A stretch of DNA of 20,857 nt from Phycisphaerales bacterium UBA2218 (GCA_002327785.1 DCUI01000294.1:643-21499); one strand, 5' to 3'. Counted from the first letter of the stretch, positions 9,701 through 14,711 are shown. Program-made: numbers and translations. The notes: generated by a model not told the origin, from the letters alone.

Positions 9701-12168
9701 CCCGATCTATGCGTCAGCGTTCCGCCACTTGTCACCACCACGTTCCCGCCGACGTCATTGGCATATGCCAACTCAACCACCGCATTGTCCCCAGATACCA
9801 CCAAGTCTCTGCCCACTTGGACCGAGTCACCAAAGGTTATCAGGCTATCCGAAACCTCCATATCCGCAGATATGGTCAAGCCCCCTGGTCCACTAACGTT
9901 CGCACCACCAAGTGCTTCCAGGCTTAGGCACTCCGTCAGACCTTCTATAGGTGTCACTGCACTAGTAGCACTCGTATTCTTGCCATCTATGATGATTTCG
10001 GGTAGCAGTGATCCCGACACCAAACAGATCGTCCCAGCACCACCCCATCGGCGTCCCCCCTTACCCCCCGATGCTGATATGCTCCCAGCAAAGGTCGAAG
10101 ATTGATAATAGATAGCAATCCGCCCGCCACCGCCACCACCGGCATTACCATAACCAGCGCCTCCGTTCGCCGATATTATCCCATTACCAGCTAATCCGTC
10201 GGCGATAATATAGATGCTCCCACCCGATCCGCCACCGGCACCATAGGTTGCAGTATTCGTCCCATTTGTGCCATTTGCTGAAAGCCCGCCACTCACGGTC
10301 AAGGTCCCGCTCACCACTAATCGAACCGCACCACCGCCGGCGCCACCCACCGATGGAGAAGTCCCGTTGCCACCACCACTGCCCAAATCCACAGGAGCCA
10401 TCAGCAACCCGTAGGCTGATCCTCCAGCCACATCAGGTGTGCCACCCCCAATGAAGCCATTGCCGCCACTGCCTCCATATCCAGCACCCCCTCCATTTCC
10501 ACCGGCTGCCCCTGCGCCGAGCCCATTCCCTGATCCGTGGCCTTTGCCATTGGCAGTGATAGAACTACCAGAGGTAATGGTCAGATTCCCAGCGGTTTGT
10601 ATATGGACTCCCTCACCCACTGACGCATCAGAGTTCAGAGTCAGGACAGCGTTGTTGGTTAGAGTCAAGCTGGCAAACTCGTATTCCCTGGCCCCCAGCG
10701 TGGTACTTGTGGAGATTGTAACATTGCCATCTACGCGGATCGCCTCCGTTTGAGCGCTATATGTCACTGGCTTCATCCCCCCCACGGTGATGGCGCTCAG
10801 ACCAACAACTACCGGAGAAACCTGTGGACCGAGGATTAGCCGGTCGTGGCCGGGTCCGCCATCGACACCGAGCGCGACACTGGCAGAAGGGTCAACGTTA
10901 ATCGTGTCATCTCCAGCACCTGTGATGATCACAAGATTTTGGAGCGTCTTCTGCCCATCAAAAAGCGTCACCGCTTCAAAGGGCATCCCGCCGCTCGTGC
11001 CCGAAATCCGGTGCTGGCCTACGCCGGGGCTATCGACCACGATGACGTCGGAGCCTTCACCTGGGGAGGTGAAAGTGTAATCGGTCATGTCGTGGATTTC
11101 GACAGGCTCAAGGCCATCAAATGATACGTTGATCGTGGCGGATTGACTGGTGAGTCTGATAGTGCCTGAGTCAGCGCCAGACGCGGTGTATTGCGCGGAA
11201 AAAGACAATGCACCCTTGACGATTAAGCTATCATAGCTGCCTCTTCCCCCCGAGTAAGAAATGTCACAAGCAACGGAGTCTGCTGAACTCAGGTCAATCG
11301 TTAGTGTATCGTCTGCCAAGTCTGACCCTATAATCTGGACTGCGTCTACATCCATGACGGGCCAACTTCCCAGCACCCGACCTCGGGCGTTTTCCAGCAA
11401 CTCGACGACCATTGCATCACCGACAACAAAACGCAGGGTGAGATCATCATGCTCCGTGGAAGCCCGCAGAACCAGGGTCCGCGCTCCTGGACATCCTGAA
11501 ACCTCTGGGACGGGTGTTGGCGGGCGCTGCCGCATGGGATCATTCCGTCCACCGAGCCCATCGACGTCGTCAGACTCAGCCGTGGCCGTACTGGTGATAT
11601 AGCACGGGGTCACACCGCCATGGTCGTTGTACCCTATGAACCCGCCGACACTTCCAGCGCCACTGACCACCCCGGCGGAGTCGCACTCGGTCGCCATCCC
11701 ACCGTTCCATCCTGCCAGCCCACCCATGCATCCGTGTGCGCCAACGATGCTAAAGTCCACGACCTCACCCTGCAGTCTGCTCAGAGGTCCAAGAAAACCC
11801 CGGCCCGTGGGCGTCGGCGGGAAGACCATGTGGCCGTTGCGGTGAAAGACACCGTTGAAAGCTGTCCCCTGAAACTGAAAGCACTCGTCATCCGGGTCTG
11901 TAGCTGCTCCAACGACGACGCTAGGGAAAACCTCGTCATGGAGGAGGTCGGGTTCGCCCCCGACATTAGCGGTCATGACGAAGTGGTTGCCGCAGTCGGC
12001 AGGAATCGCACCAAGAGCGATCAAATCGGGGGTCGCAGCAAATCCGTATGGGTCATCCGCCCTGCCGCTGCTCCCAACGCACTTGGCGCAAGCAGGGAAG
12101 GCAAAGAAGGACGCTACGATCAAGACAGGGATGGTCGGCAAGGTTTGGGAATAGCTCACTCCCGACAT
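706..12168 (-). CDS. Giant secreted RHS / cadherin / delta-60 repeat protein (3,820 aa)
   Basis: Predicted exported giant surface or extracellular protein; its function is unknown. Start: ATG at 12168, preceded by GGGAGGA with a 6-7 nt gap. Residues 1-28 form a signal peptide (hydrophobic core, then ACA-K). Approximate domain order: 40-205 GLUG-like; 229-470 RTX-like Asp/Gly repeats (GAGDDTINVD); 532-716 and 837-1024 glycine-rich repeat copies; 1030-1233 two PPC-like beta domains; 1238-1333 IPT/TIG-like; 1330-1440 CARDB-like; 1450-1530 helical; 1548-2376 RHS shell with YD repeats and core motif RARYYDAQTGRFLSPDPIG; 2377-2442 cysteine-rich; 2443-2470 polyproline; 2470-2670 DUF7619-like; 2680-2775 Ig/FN3-like; 2780-3303 and 3305-3820 cadherin plus seven delta-60 repeats each. 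The frame is open over 11.4 kb with no break. Domain names are family recognition by eye; adhesion, carbohydrate binding or toxin delivery would be inference. No sorting signal is visible at the C-terminus. Confidence 0.93.
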   Translation of the reverse strand: MSGVSYSQTLPTIPVLIVASFFAFPACAKCVGSSGRADDPYGFAATPDLIALGAIPADCGNHFVMTANVGGEPDLLHDEVFPSVVVGAATDPDDECFQFQGTAFNGVFHRNGHMVFPPTPTGRGFLGPLSRLQGEVVDFSIVGAHGCMGGLAGWNGGMATECDSAGVVSGAGSVGGFIGYNDHGGVTPCYITSTATAESDDVDGLGGRNDPMRQRPPTPVPEVSGCPGARTLVLRASTEHDDLTLRFVVGDAMVVELLENARGRVLGSWPVMDVDAVQIIGSDLADDTLTIDLSSADSVACDISYSGGRGSYDSLIVKGALSFSAQYTASGADSGTIRLTSQSATINVSFDGLEPVEIHDMTDYTFTSPGEGSDVIVVDSPGVGQHRISGTSGGMPFEAVTLFDGQKTLQNLVIITGAGDDTINVDPSASVALGVDGGPGHDRLILGPQVSPVVVGLSAITVGGMKPVTYSAQTEAIRVDGNVTISTSTTLGAREYEFASLTLTNNAVLTLNSDASVGEGVHIQTAGNLTITSGSSITANGKGHGSGNGLGAGAAGGNGGGAGYGGSGGNGFIGGGTPDVAGGSAYGLLMAPVDLGSGGGNGTSPSVGGAGGGAVRLVVSGTLTVSGGLSANGTNGTNTATYGAGGGSGGSIYIIADGLAGNGIISANGGAGYGNAGGGGGGRIAIYYQSSTFAGSISASGGKGGRRWGGAGTICLVSGSLLPEIIIDGKNTSATSAVTPIEGLTECLSLEALGGANVSGPGGLTISADMEVSDSLITFGDSVQVGRDLVVSGDNAVVELAYANDVGGNVVVTSGGTLTHRSGVPMQLVAAENISIDAGSWIAADGRGYGSASGPGAGATGKYGGGAGHGGSGGNGFTGGGVPDAVGGSAYGSPTTPVDLGSGGGNGNSPYVGGAGGGAVRLMVSGTLTVNGGLSANGKDGTYEGISAAGGGSGGSIDIIAGVLTGITTGTIQANGGSGYGNAGGGGGGRIAIHCESLGFEGSISASGGKGRNPGRAGTVYVEGGHGQVDRTLTLNKQIYGYIGLPNNSDVWSFSGAAGQQVRLIQVGASDPGIAFDLTGPDGWSGFSNLTAPSDLVNLPQGGTYNLNVRSTSEVAIQTYTFKLQETSQIALTPGDAYPGFFVGSGQAQLFRIVLTQASPVRITLDDSVANNVNELYAKFGAPPTRGDFGYRSTTSGASDQRILVPMAYAGTWYVLVYGDTIRTPGPYTLTAETAALMLETVTPDHHGSATDAVLTITGAGFDPETLVVLVGAGGTAYSAEKVALDSLTQLTATFAANSVPAGKYDLALANLDGTTAKMANAFEVIGGGEAKLKTNVVLPSSLGYHMPATLYVEYSNTGDVAMPAPLLYLSATQNDKPGAILTLDVSRLVKGFWTASIPDGFSNSVQFLASGQISGTLQPGESRRMPVYYAGWQQPWDMSYPQIQFSMGIRTTDDTNRIDWVALEDSMRPDGLTPEQWEPVFNNLVGQVGTTWGEYVTMLDDNARYLHELGERVTDIRELLAFETMQASGLTITRTLAAAVDAQVQAPSLPLIFSRTFSTDIPQHFRLGRFGRGWSDNWEWSLSVAYDVPGLPDQPGTVTISGPGGSRRVFQPDSRHGRPYQAQPGDHAVLTPVGNGAHALDEVDGTLRCFRVDGKLDYVQDTHDNRITCVYEGNLLIGLAHSAGPFLAIYYTPFGCVSAITDSLDRTTSFTYDASGSHLVLATDYRGLTYAYDYYLGQGQTREHALKEVVRPDGSRASYTYDDGGRLESQSGGCNGGCITTYAYGPAGEVTATDALGNATTYSVDHRGLLARIRDGLGNADMLTYDDRGQMIETTDAAGRTRTFAYDVRGNQVAETDALGYTTRYAYNGPFNQLSKITDGNGNVTLYTYGADGDLASITDAAGHAESWAYDSQGNRLSWTNRRGQTIQYTHDALGRVTQKRYPDGSIHTFIYDARGNLTRYSDTTGTTSLEFDASDRLTKITYPVGQWLAYTYDMGRRRASMQDQLGHRTDYHYDEAGRLESLSDEAGKGIVRYAYDAAGRMILKTLGNSVYTTYTYDAAGQITELSNFKPDGSVLSSFAYTYDSRGRRTTMTTTYGVDDPRASLAGTWSYDYDDTGQLVAWTAPWGRRVEYTYDALGNRLNVQDDGINTIYSLNNLNQYTQVGNSTCEYDTDGNLTMRSSPEGITTYTWSPDNRLVAVSAPGVDWQNSWNAIGNRTRISDNGIMKDYVIDPSGLGNVVGEYIHATTSLSAHYDHGLGLVSQSDAGGSAAYYTFDAIGNAHELTTASGTLANTYTYVPFGALLQEEEARFSPFKFVGESGVMAESNGLEFMRARYYDAQTGRFLSPDPIGAIGGDTGLHLYVSNDPISHSDPSGLSDEDKCNVMCVTVTELTAVLGCSSICAEVCLPFGPAWLGCVPACIAACNVGHAIAAYYYCTAICKLPPPPPPPPGSPPSPPPGGPGGNIPPIGPKDPNKKFGPSGQGTAHFVTVGSLLPYTVEFENDPKATAPAQIVTITDQLNENLDWSTFELTEIGFGDTLIPVPAGSQHFETTVPMTFDGVDFEVSIEAGIHLATGKIYASFYSIDPATNLPPAVGIGFLPPEPAHLSDLAEDLKVEGRGRGTGHFSYTVKPKADTPSGTEIRNVAYITFDGAETIATNQVDPHDPSQGTDPTMECLNTIDGGAPTSSVAVLPAEVETGQFIVSWSGQDDLGGSGVGSYDVYVSQDGGAWQIWQDDTEETSAEFSGEVGHTYSFYSLATDDAGHTENSPGVAQAQTAVVNTNVAPSISLRNTTTWLPENTDTSIQIKVADIVIRNDASGTSVLSLSGADAALFELDGPVLYLKAGIVLDHEAKPQLNVTVAVDDPTVGTTPDDTANLSVAVTNIKEAGDLDVTFGSGGKVITDLGRSDDSCGSMVLQPDGKILVAGYTFNPGAVGADAAIAVVRYITAGSLDPTFGTGGWVTTVVESFSSDARSIALQPDGKIVVVGSTSIDGKTAIAVVRYYSNGVLDATFGGRGWVTTSLGSFRASYGQSVVVQRDGKIVVAGTAYSDGGSSSDFVVVRYESNGSLDPTFGTGGWVATDIGSSTSDTCSSVALQPEDGKIVVVGSTYRYYDYYPYQDSVIAVVRYNTDGSLDTSFDKDGKVTTGIRLYSGASCVALQPEDGKIVVAGSTRREGGSGEFALVRCNSDGSLDTSFDEDGKVTTVIGSYGGGVSSVVLLPDGKILVAGAISTMAPTRSDIAVLRYNANGSLDVTFGAGGLVTTDLGSVSDSASSVAVQPDGKIVVAGRTHTSNSDVAVVRYEGEVYGAVPPAIALVNTTTSLAENTNTTSRIKVADIVVTNDGAGTTTLSLGGEDAALFEIKGTTLYLKADAALDFETNPQLDVTVAVDDPAVGATPDDMAELSIHVTDINEEQAGELDLTFGVDGKAITGILGIAYGQSVTIQQDGKVVVAGYSSDGSGAYDFAVVRYNVDGALDPDFDADGMVTTDLGSPMDQAYSVALQPDGKIVAVGRRYRGVGTGDIGAVRYNVDGSLDTTFGADGRVITSIGSIAADGESVAIQPDGKIVVAASTQNGIGGYDIAVVRYKVEDGSLDPDFGPGGWVTTDLGPDDHGRSVAIQTDGKIVVAGYAQTDKGNYDFAVVRYDNDGSLDATFGAGGWVITEIGSSADYGQSVAIQPDGKIVVVGSGYCSSNSDMVVVRYDSDGSLDPTFGSDGKVILYGGYNDYASGVALQQDGKIVVVGSIDNIAGFADFGIVRFNSDGSLDTSFSGDGKVTTAIDAGPVHDFGQSIAIQSDGKIVVAGTTNDTRAVTNFFAVVRYQGGP
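709..1923 (-). repeat. Seven delta-60 repeats, second set (C-terminal)
   Basis: Seven consecutive units of about 57-60 residues, each with the pattern LDxTFGxxGxVxT, then SVAxQxDGKIVVxG, then AVVRYxxDGS. They fill residues 3416-3820 to the stop codon. The match is to the uncharacterised delta-60 repeat family, whose units resemble beta-propeller blades. Seven units would suit one closed seven-bladed propeller (inference). The DNA period is about 173 nt but the units are diverged. Confidence 0.88.
1930..2250 (-). other. Cadherin-like domain, second copy (within giant protein)
   Basis: Residues about 3305-3412. It shows the cadherin signature LAENTN near its start, then AALFEIKGTTLYLKADAALD (the usual 'F.i...tg.l.l...lDfE' region), then a closing strand ending VTDINE. 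It lies directly between the two delta-60 sets and closely resembles the first cadherin-like domain at about 3507-3829. Calcium binding is typical of the fold but is not shown here. Confidence 0.75.
2262..3504 (-). repeat. Seven delta-60 repeats, first set
   Basis: Seven units run from residue 2889 to about 3303, with the same LDxTFG / LQPDGKIVVxG / VVRYxxxGS pattern as the C-terminal set. Two units carry an extra residue in the central motif (QPEDGKIVV). One unit has an expanded tyrosine-rich loop at about 2820-2850. The equal number of units in both sets points to duplication of a whole propeller-sized block. Confidence 0.87.
3507..3829 (-). other. Cadherin-like domain, first copy (within giant protein)
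   Basis: Residues about 2780-2885. Shows LPENTD, then AALFELDGPVLYLKAG with a following LDHE, and ends in VTNIKE, like the second copy. The pair cadherin-like domain plus seven delta-60 units is repeated twice in tandem at the C-terminus. Confidence 0.75.
4170..4760 (-). other. DUF7619-like beta domain (within giant protein)
   Basis: Residues about 2470-2670. It starts IGPKDPNKKFGP, contains LLPYTVEFEND and VTITDQL, and ends with RNVAYITFDG and TNQVDPHDP. This pattern is familiar from large secreted proteins of planctomycetes and cyanobacteria, where it follows proline-rich linkers. I assign the family from memory of its motifs, so the name is tentative. An Ig/FN3-like domain (SWSGQDDLGGSGVGSYDVYV) follows at about 3840-4130. 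Confidence 0.6.
4730..5036 (-). other. Cysteine-rich hydrophobic segment and polyproline linker after the RHS core
   Basis: Starting right after the closing DPSGL of the RHS core, about 65 residues contain ten cysteines in a hydrophobic, alanine/glycine-rich context (for example GCSSICAEVC, then CVPACIAACN and YYYCTAICK). A run of eight prolines and a GSPPSPPPGG linker follow. In RHS proteins this is the position of the variable C-terminal effector. No catalytic motif is visible. It could be a disulfide-bonded bacteriocin-like plug, a membrane-active segment or a structural stopper. Confidence 0.65.
5040..7525 (-). repeat. RHS/YD repeat shell region (within giant protein)
   Basis: Residues about 1548-2376. 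It begins with a DUF6531-like entry (SRTFSTDIPQHFRLGRFGRGWSDNWE) and continues with about two dozen YD repeats of the form YTYDAxGRLT. It closes with the RHS core-associated region RARYYDAQTGRFLSPDPIG ... DPSGL. The two DPxG motifs are separated by 20 residues, against 18 in the classical enterobacterial form. RHS repeats of known structure form a hollow beta cocoon around a toxin. Confidence 0.88.
9095..9655 (-). repeat. Glycine-rich repeat, second copy (within giant protein)
   Basis: Residues about 837-1024. Very rich in glycine, with landmark strings GGGSGGSIDIIAG and GNAGGGGGGRIAI and an end GRAGTVYVEGG. It matches the copy at 10020-10570 nearly motif for motif. The preceding segment has a parallel-beta, haemagglutinin-like flavour (repeated 'LVVSGDNAVVELA'-type strands). 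Confidence 0.8.
10020..10570 (-). repeat. Glycine-rich repeat, first copy (within giant protein)
   Basis: Residues about 532-716. Landmarks: GLGAGAAGGNGGGAGYGGSG, AVRLVVSGTLTVSGGLSANG, GGGSGGSIYIIADG, GNAGGGGGGRIAIYY and GGAGTICLVSG, all with counterparts in the copy at 9095-9655. About 370 nt of strand-like sequence separate the two copies. This kind of segment is common in large exported planctomycete proteins. Confidence 0.8.
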
Positions 12169-12240
12169 CTCTGTTCCTCCCGCCCCCCAACTCTCGGCAG
12201 AGAAACCGCCGCCTGCCGTATCGGCCTACACGACGATGCT

Positions 12241-12368
12241 TCAACAGATAATTGACGCGGCATAGTATACCAGACGGACAGGTGCCGCGCCTATCTCAAA
12301 TACGCGGAGATTCTGTGCCCAGACGGATTGGGTCAATCGCGCGATTCGGCTGGCCGGATGGGTGCTAA
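12241..12368 (-). pseudogene. IS66-family transposase, 3' remnant cut off by IS1380
   Basis: Read on the minus strand, and joined to 14121 upstream across the IS1380 insertion with one CTAA removed, this gives codons for VSTHPASRIARLTQSVW and then 25 more residues before a TGA at 12241-12243. HPASRIA followed by a Trp a few residues later is the characteristic C-terminal end of IS66-family (TnpC) transposases. This proves that both sides of the IS1380 element belonged to one gene. The true IS66 end may be near 12265, where the plus strand starts GTATACC, but the partner end is missing so this cannot be fixed. Confidence 0.8.
12264..12272 (-). promoter_or_regulatory. Candidate extended -10 promoter for the giant gene
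   Basis: On the minus strand this reads TGGTATACT, which fits the extended -10 form TGnTATAAT with one mismatch. No good -35 lies 16-18 nt upstream, as is usual for extended -10 promoters. It would start transcription near 12257 and give a leader of about 90 nt before the ATG at 12168. It lies inside the 3' remnant of the IS66 transposase frame. Motif-based only. Confidence 0.35.
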
Positions 12369-12385
12369 CCCGCATTTCTCACCGG
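12369..12385 (+). repeat. IS1380 left terminal inverted repeat
   Basis: CCCGCATTTCTCACCGG, preceded by the target duplication CTAA at 12365-12368. It pairs with 14104-14120 with a single mismatch at position 15. Confidence 0.92.
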
Positions 12386-12390
12386 AGGGG

Positions 12391-12419
12391 TTGACGAGAC
12401 CCCCTTGTCCTGGTATAAG
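12391..12419 (+). promoter_or_regulatory. IS1380 transposase promoter (-35/-10)
   Basis: TTGACG at 12391-12396 and TATAAG at 12414-12419 are separated by exactly 17 nt, close to the sigma-70 consensus. Transcription would start near 12426, about 38 nt before the ATG. The start point lies downstream of the first arm of the hairpin at 12403-12454, which matters for the read-through control described there. Confidence 0.7.
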
Positions 12420-12454
12420 TCTATACAGAATCGTAAGTTACCACCAGGACAAGG
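12403..12454 (+). promoter_or_regulatory. RBS-masking inverted repeat upstream of the IS1380 transposase
   Basis: Perfect 12-bp arms CCTTGTCCTGGT (12403-12414) and ACCAGGACAAGG (12443-12454) are separated by 28 nt. The second arm overlaps the ribosome-binding site AAGGAGG (12451-12457). The first arm lies between the -35 and -10 of the element's promoter, so the native transcript lacks it. Only transcripts entering from outside contain both arms and would fold to hide the RBS. IS10 and IS50 are known to use this logic to block translation from impinging transcription. The function here is inferred from geometry. Confidence 0.75.
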
Positions 12455-12463
12455 AGGTCAGCC

Positions 12464-13888
12464 ATGAAAACACAGTGTACACCGAAGTTCCTGCCTTTTC
12501 AAGCCCCCCTCCGGCGTGAAGTCCTCGCGAGTTTTGACGGGGGCGCGATCAGCTCCGATGGCGGCGGCCTGTTGTTGGGACAGGTCGAACGATGCACCGG
12601 GATCCTCCGGCAGTTCGCCGCCTGCTTCACGGATCATCGCGATCCCGAGCTGATCGAGCACGGAGTTGAGGAACTGATTGCCCAGCGGGTCTACGGCTTG
12701 GCCTTGGGCTATGAAGACCTCAATGATCACGATCAGCTCCGCTACGATCCCTTGCTGGCAACGCTGGTCGGCAAGGCCGATCCCCGCGGGCAGGACCGCC
12801 TGCGGGTTCGAGATCGCGGCAAGGCCCTGGCCGGCAAGAGCACCTTGAACCGCCTGGAACTGACGCCGGTGGGGGCGGATCGGGACAGCCGCTACAAGAA
12901 GATCACGGCGCACAGCCGACCGATTGAGGATCTGTTCGTGGAGCTAATCCTGCAAGCGTACGAGCAACCGCCCGAGCAGATCGTGCTGGATCTGGATGCC
13001 ACGGACAATCCCCTCTATGGCGAGCAGTTGGGACGGTTCTTCCATGGCTACTATGATTCCTATTGCTATTTGCCGCTGTATATCTTCTGTGGGGAGCATC
13101 TGCTGTATGCCAAACTGCGGCCGGCGGACATCGATGGCTCGGCCGGCTCGGTCAAGCAACTGGACCGGATCGGTTCCCGGATTCGCCGGCAGTGGCCGCA
13201 GGTCCGCATCATCATCCGGGGCGATTCGGGCTTTTGTCGGGAGCCGATTATGGCCTGGTGTGAGAGAAACGGCGTGGATTATATCTTGGGTTTGGCCACC
13301 AACGCCCAGCTCAAACGCGAGGTGGCTGGGGCTTTGGTCCAAGCCCGCCAGCAGTTCGAGCAGACCCAGCAGGCCAGCCGGGTCTTCGTGGAGTTCCAGT
13401 ACCAGACGCTCGACAGTTGGTCCTGTGCCCGGCGGGTAGTCGCCAAGGCCGAGTATCTGGCCAAGGGCGAGAACCCCCGGTTCGTGACCACCTCGATTTC
13501 GGCCGACGAGTTGACGGCGGCGATCCTGTACGAACAGCACTACTGTGCCCGCGGGGACATGGAGAACCGGATCAAAGAGCAGCAGTTGTATCGGTTCGCC
13601 CGCCGCACCAGTTGTGCGACGATGCGAGCGAACCAGTTGCGGTTGTGGTTCTCGGCGATCGCGTACACACTGCGGGCGGCCCTGCGTCGGCTGGGGCTCA
13701 AGGGCACGGAATTGGCCCAGGCCCAGTGTCATACCATCCGCCTGAAGCTGCTGAAGATCGGGGCCCTGGTCCGAGTGACGGTTCGCAAGGTCTGGATCTC
13801 GCTGTCCGGGAGCTTTCCGTACCGGGACCTGTTTATCCGGGTCTATCGCAACCTCGTGAACACGGCGTCCTATCCGCTACGTTGCTGA
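12464..13888 (+). CDS. IS1380-family transposase (474 aa)
   Basis: Catalyses cut-and-paste transposition of the surrounding element through a DDE nuclease. Start: ATG 12464, with AAGGAGG six nt upstream. Visible family features are the N-terminal block SDGGGLLLGQVER, LDLDATDNPLYGEQ followed by FFHGYYDSYCYLPLY, the RGDSGFCREP block, and RGDMENRIKEQQLYRFARRT. The catalytic triad is probably D178 (in DLDATD), D254 (in GDSGF) and E367 (in DMENRIKE). Length is normal for the family and the frame is intact. The stop lies about 230 nt before the right inverted repeat, and this 3' stretch carries no further gene. Confidence 0.95.
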   Translation: MKTQCTPKFLPFQAPLRREVLASFDGGAISSDGGGLLLGQVERCTGILRQFAACFTDHRDPELIEHGVEELIAQRVYGLALGYEDLNDHDQLRYDPLLATLVGKADPRGQDRLRVRDRGKALAGKSTLNRLELTPVGADRDSRYKKITAHSRPIEDLFVELILQAYEQPPEQIVLDLDATDNPLYGEQLGRFFHGYYDSYCYLPLYIFCGEHLLYAKLRPADIDGSAGSVKQLDRIGSRIRRQWPQVRIIIRGDSGFCREPIMAWCERNGVDYILGLATNAQLKREVAGALVQARQQFEQTQQASRVFVEFQYQTLDSWSCARRVVAKAEYLAKGENPRFVTTSISADELTAAILYEQHYCARGDMENRIKEQQLYRFARRTSCATMRANQLRLWFSAIAYTLRAALRRLGLKGTELAQAQCHTIRLKLLKIGALVRVTVRKVWISLSGSFPYRDLFIRVYRNLVNTASYPLRC

Positions 13889-14103
13889 CGGCCGTCTGTC
13901 CGGATTTCGCGTGTTTGGGGGTGTGCGTCGGTTCCGGCGGTAGGGGAGGTCCGCGCCGAGGGAGCCCGGAAAGAACAAAAAGTGGTGGTTCTTGCCTTGT
14001 TGGACGGCTCCCGAGAGCCATGATGCACGGAATTGCCGTTCCCGACCGCTTCGCCCAACGCCTTGGGAGCTTCTCAAGCCCCGAACCCACGGTCAGCCAG
14101 GTA

Positions 14104-14120
14104 CCTGTGAGAAATGCGGG
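14104..14120 (-). repeat. IS1380 right terminal inverted repeat
   Basis: Reads CCTGTGAGAAATGCGGG on plus, the complement of the left end with one mismatch, and is followed by the second target duplication CTAA at 14121-14124. Confidence 0.92.
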
Positions 14121-14640
14121 CTAACCCGGTCGAGCACCTCTCGCAGATAGGCAAAGGGGTCAATGCGGCACAACTTGCAGGCGGTGATGACACCGTAGAT
14201 GGCGGCCGCTCGCTGGGCTCCAGCGCTGCTTCCGGCGAACAGCCAGTTGTTCCGCGCCATGGCCACGCTCCGCAAGACCCTTTCGGATAGGTTGTTGCCT
14301 ATTTCAAGCTCGCCATCGTCGACCTGCCGCGTCAAAGCCTTCCAATGTTCCCTGGCGCATCTGACGGCCTGGCTGATAGGGCTCCGAGGAAAGACCTCAA
14401 TGACCGGTTGTTCAGGCGAGTCTGGATCGCTTCGAGGATGAGTTTGCTGCGTTGCCGTCGCAATCGCTTGATGGCTGGCGTGCCCAACTTGCTTTACTTG
14501 ACCTGCCTCTCCACGTCGTGCCGCTTCCCGATCAGGGTCAGTATCTCGCGGGTATACCACTGTTCGCTGGTGTGGGTAACGCAGAGGCTGCGGCGAGTAT
14601 GTGCCCAATAACCCTGTACGACATTATTACAGAGGCTCTC
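14121..14640 (-). pseudogene. IS66-family transposase remnant, frameshifted (upstream part)
   Basis: Minus-strand remnant of a TnpC-type transposase. One frame (about 14640-14415) gives GYWAHTRR and WYTREILTLIGKRHDVERQV, the usual block after the catalytic core. It has a TAA at 14494-14496 and then continues to about 14415. The product then shifts frame near 14410-14415 and continues as EQPVIEVFPRSPISQAV, DDGELEIGNNLSERVLRSVA, NNWLFAGSSAGAQRAAAIY and IDPFAYLREVLDRV up to the IS1380 end. The conserved IDNN is IGNN here. At least one stop and one frameshift make it dead independently of the IS1380 insertion. The N-terminal two thirds and the other IS end are missing. Confidence 0.85.
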
Positions 14641-14696
14641 GTTTGCGGCAGGTTCCTCTCTCTTGGCGCAGCTCTCTTCAACAACGGGCAGCGGGC

Positions 14697-14711
14697 ACGG
14701 GCAACGGGCAA
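14697..14711. repeat. Direct repeat flanking ISKra4 (left)
   Basis: ACGGGCAACGGGCAA, identical to 16208-16222. It is preceded by more CGGGCA units (14684-14696), so the target was probably a short tandem array. Confidence 0.8.

Larger units (their letters stand above)
12369..14120 (+). mobile_element. IS1380-family insertion sequence (1,752 bp)
   Basis: The element is bounded by 17-bp terminal inverted repeats starting CCCGCATTTCTCAC, with 16 of 17 positions matching, and is flanked by a 4-bp direct repeat CTAA (12365-12368 and 14121-14124). It carries one transposase gene (12464-13888) with its own promoter and an RBS-masking hairpin. It is inserted in the decayed IS66 transposase gene. A 4-bp duplication and ends beginning CC agree with what I recall for the IS1380 family. 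It appears complete and possibly still active, since the frame is intact and the ends nearly identical. Confidence 0.92.

Noticed and set aside
11620..12255. Plus-strand open frame of 211 codons near the giant gene's start
   Set aside because: Antisense to the signal peptide and GLUG-like region; composition is not protein-like and the start lacks an RBS.
12944..13732. Minus-strand open frame of 262 codons in the IS1380 element
   Set aside because: Antisense shadow of the transposase, which has clear catalytic motifs on the plus strand.
13417..14124. Plus-strand open frame of 235 codons over the 3' part of IS1380
   Set aside because: Out-of-frame shadow of the transposase running into the terminal repeat; no family motif.
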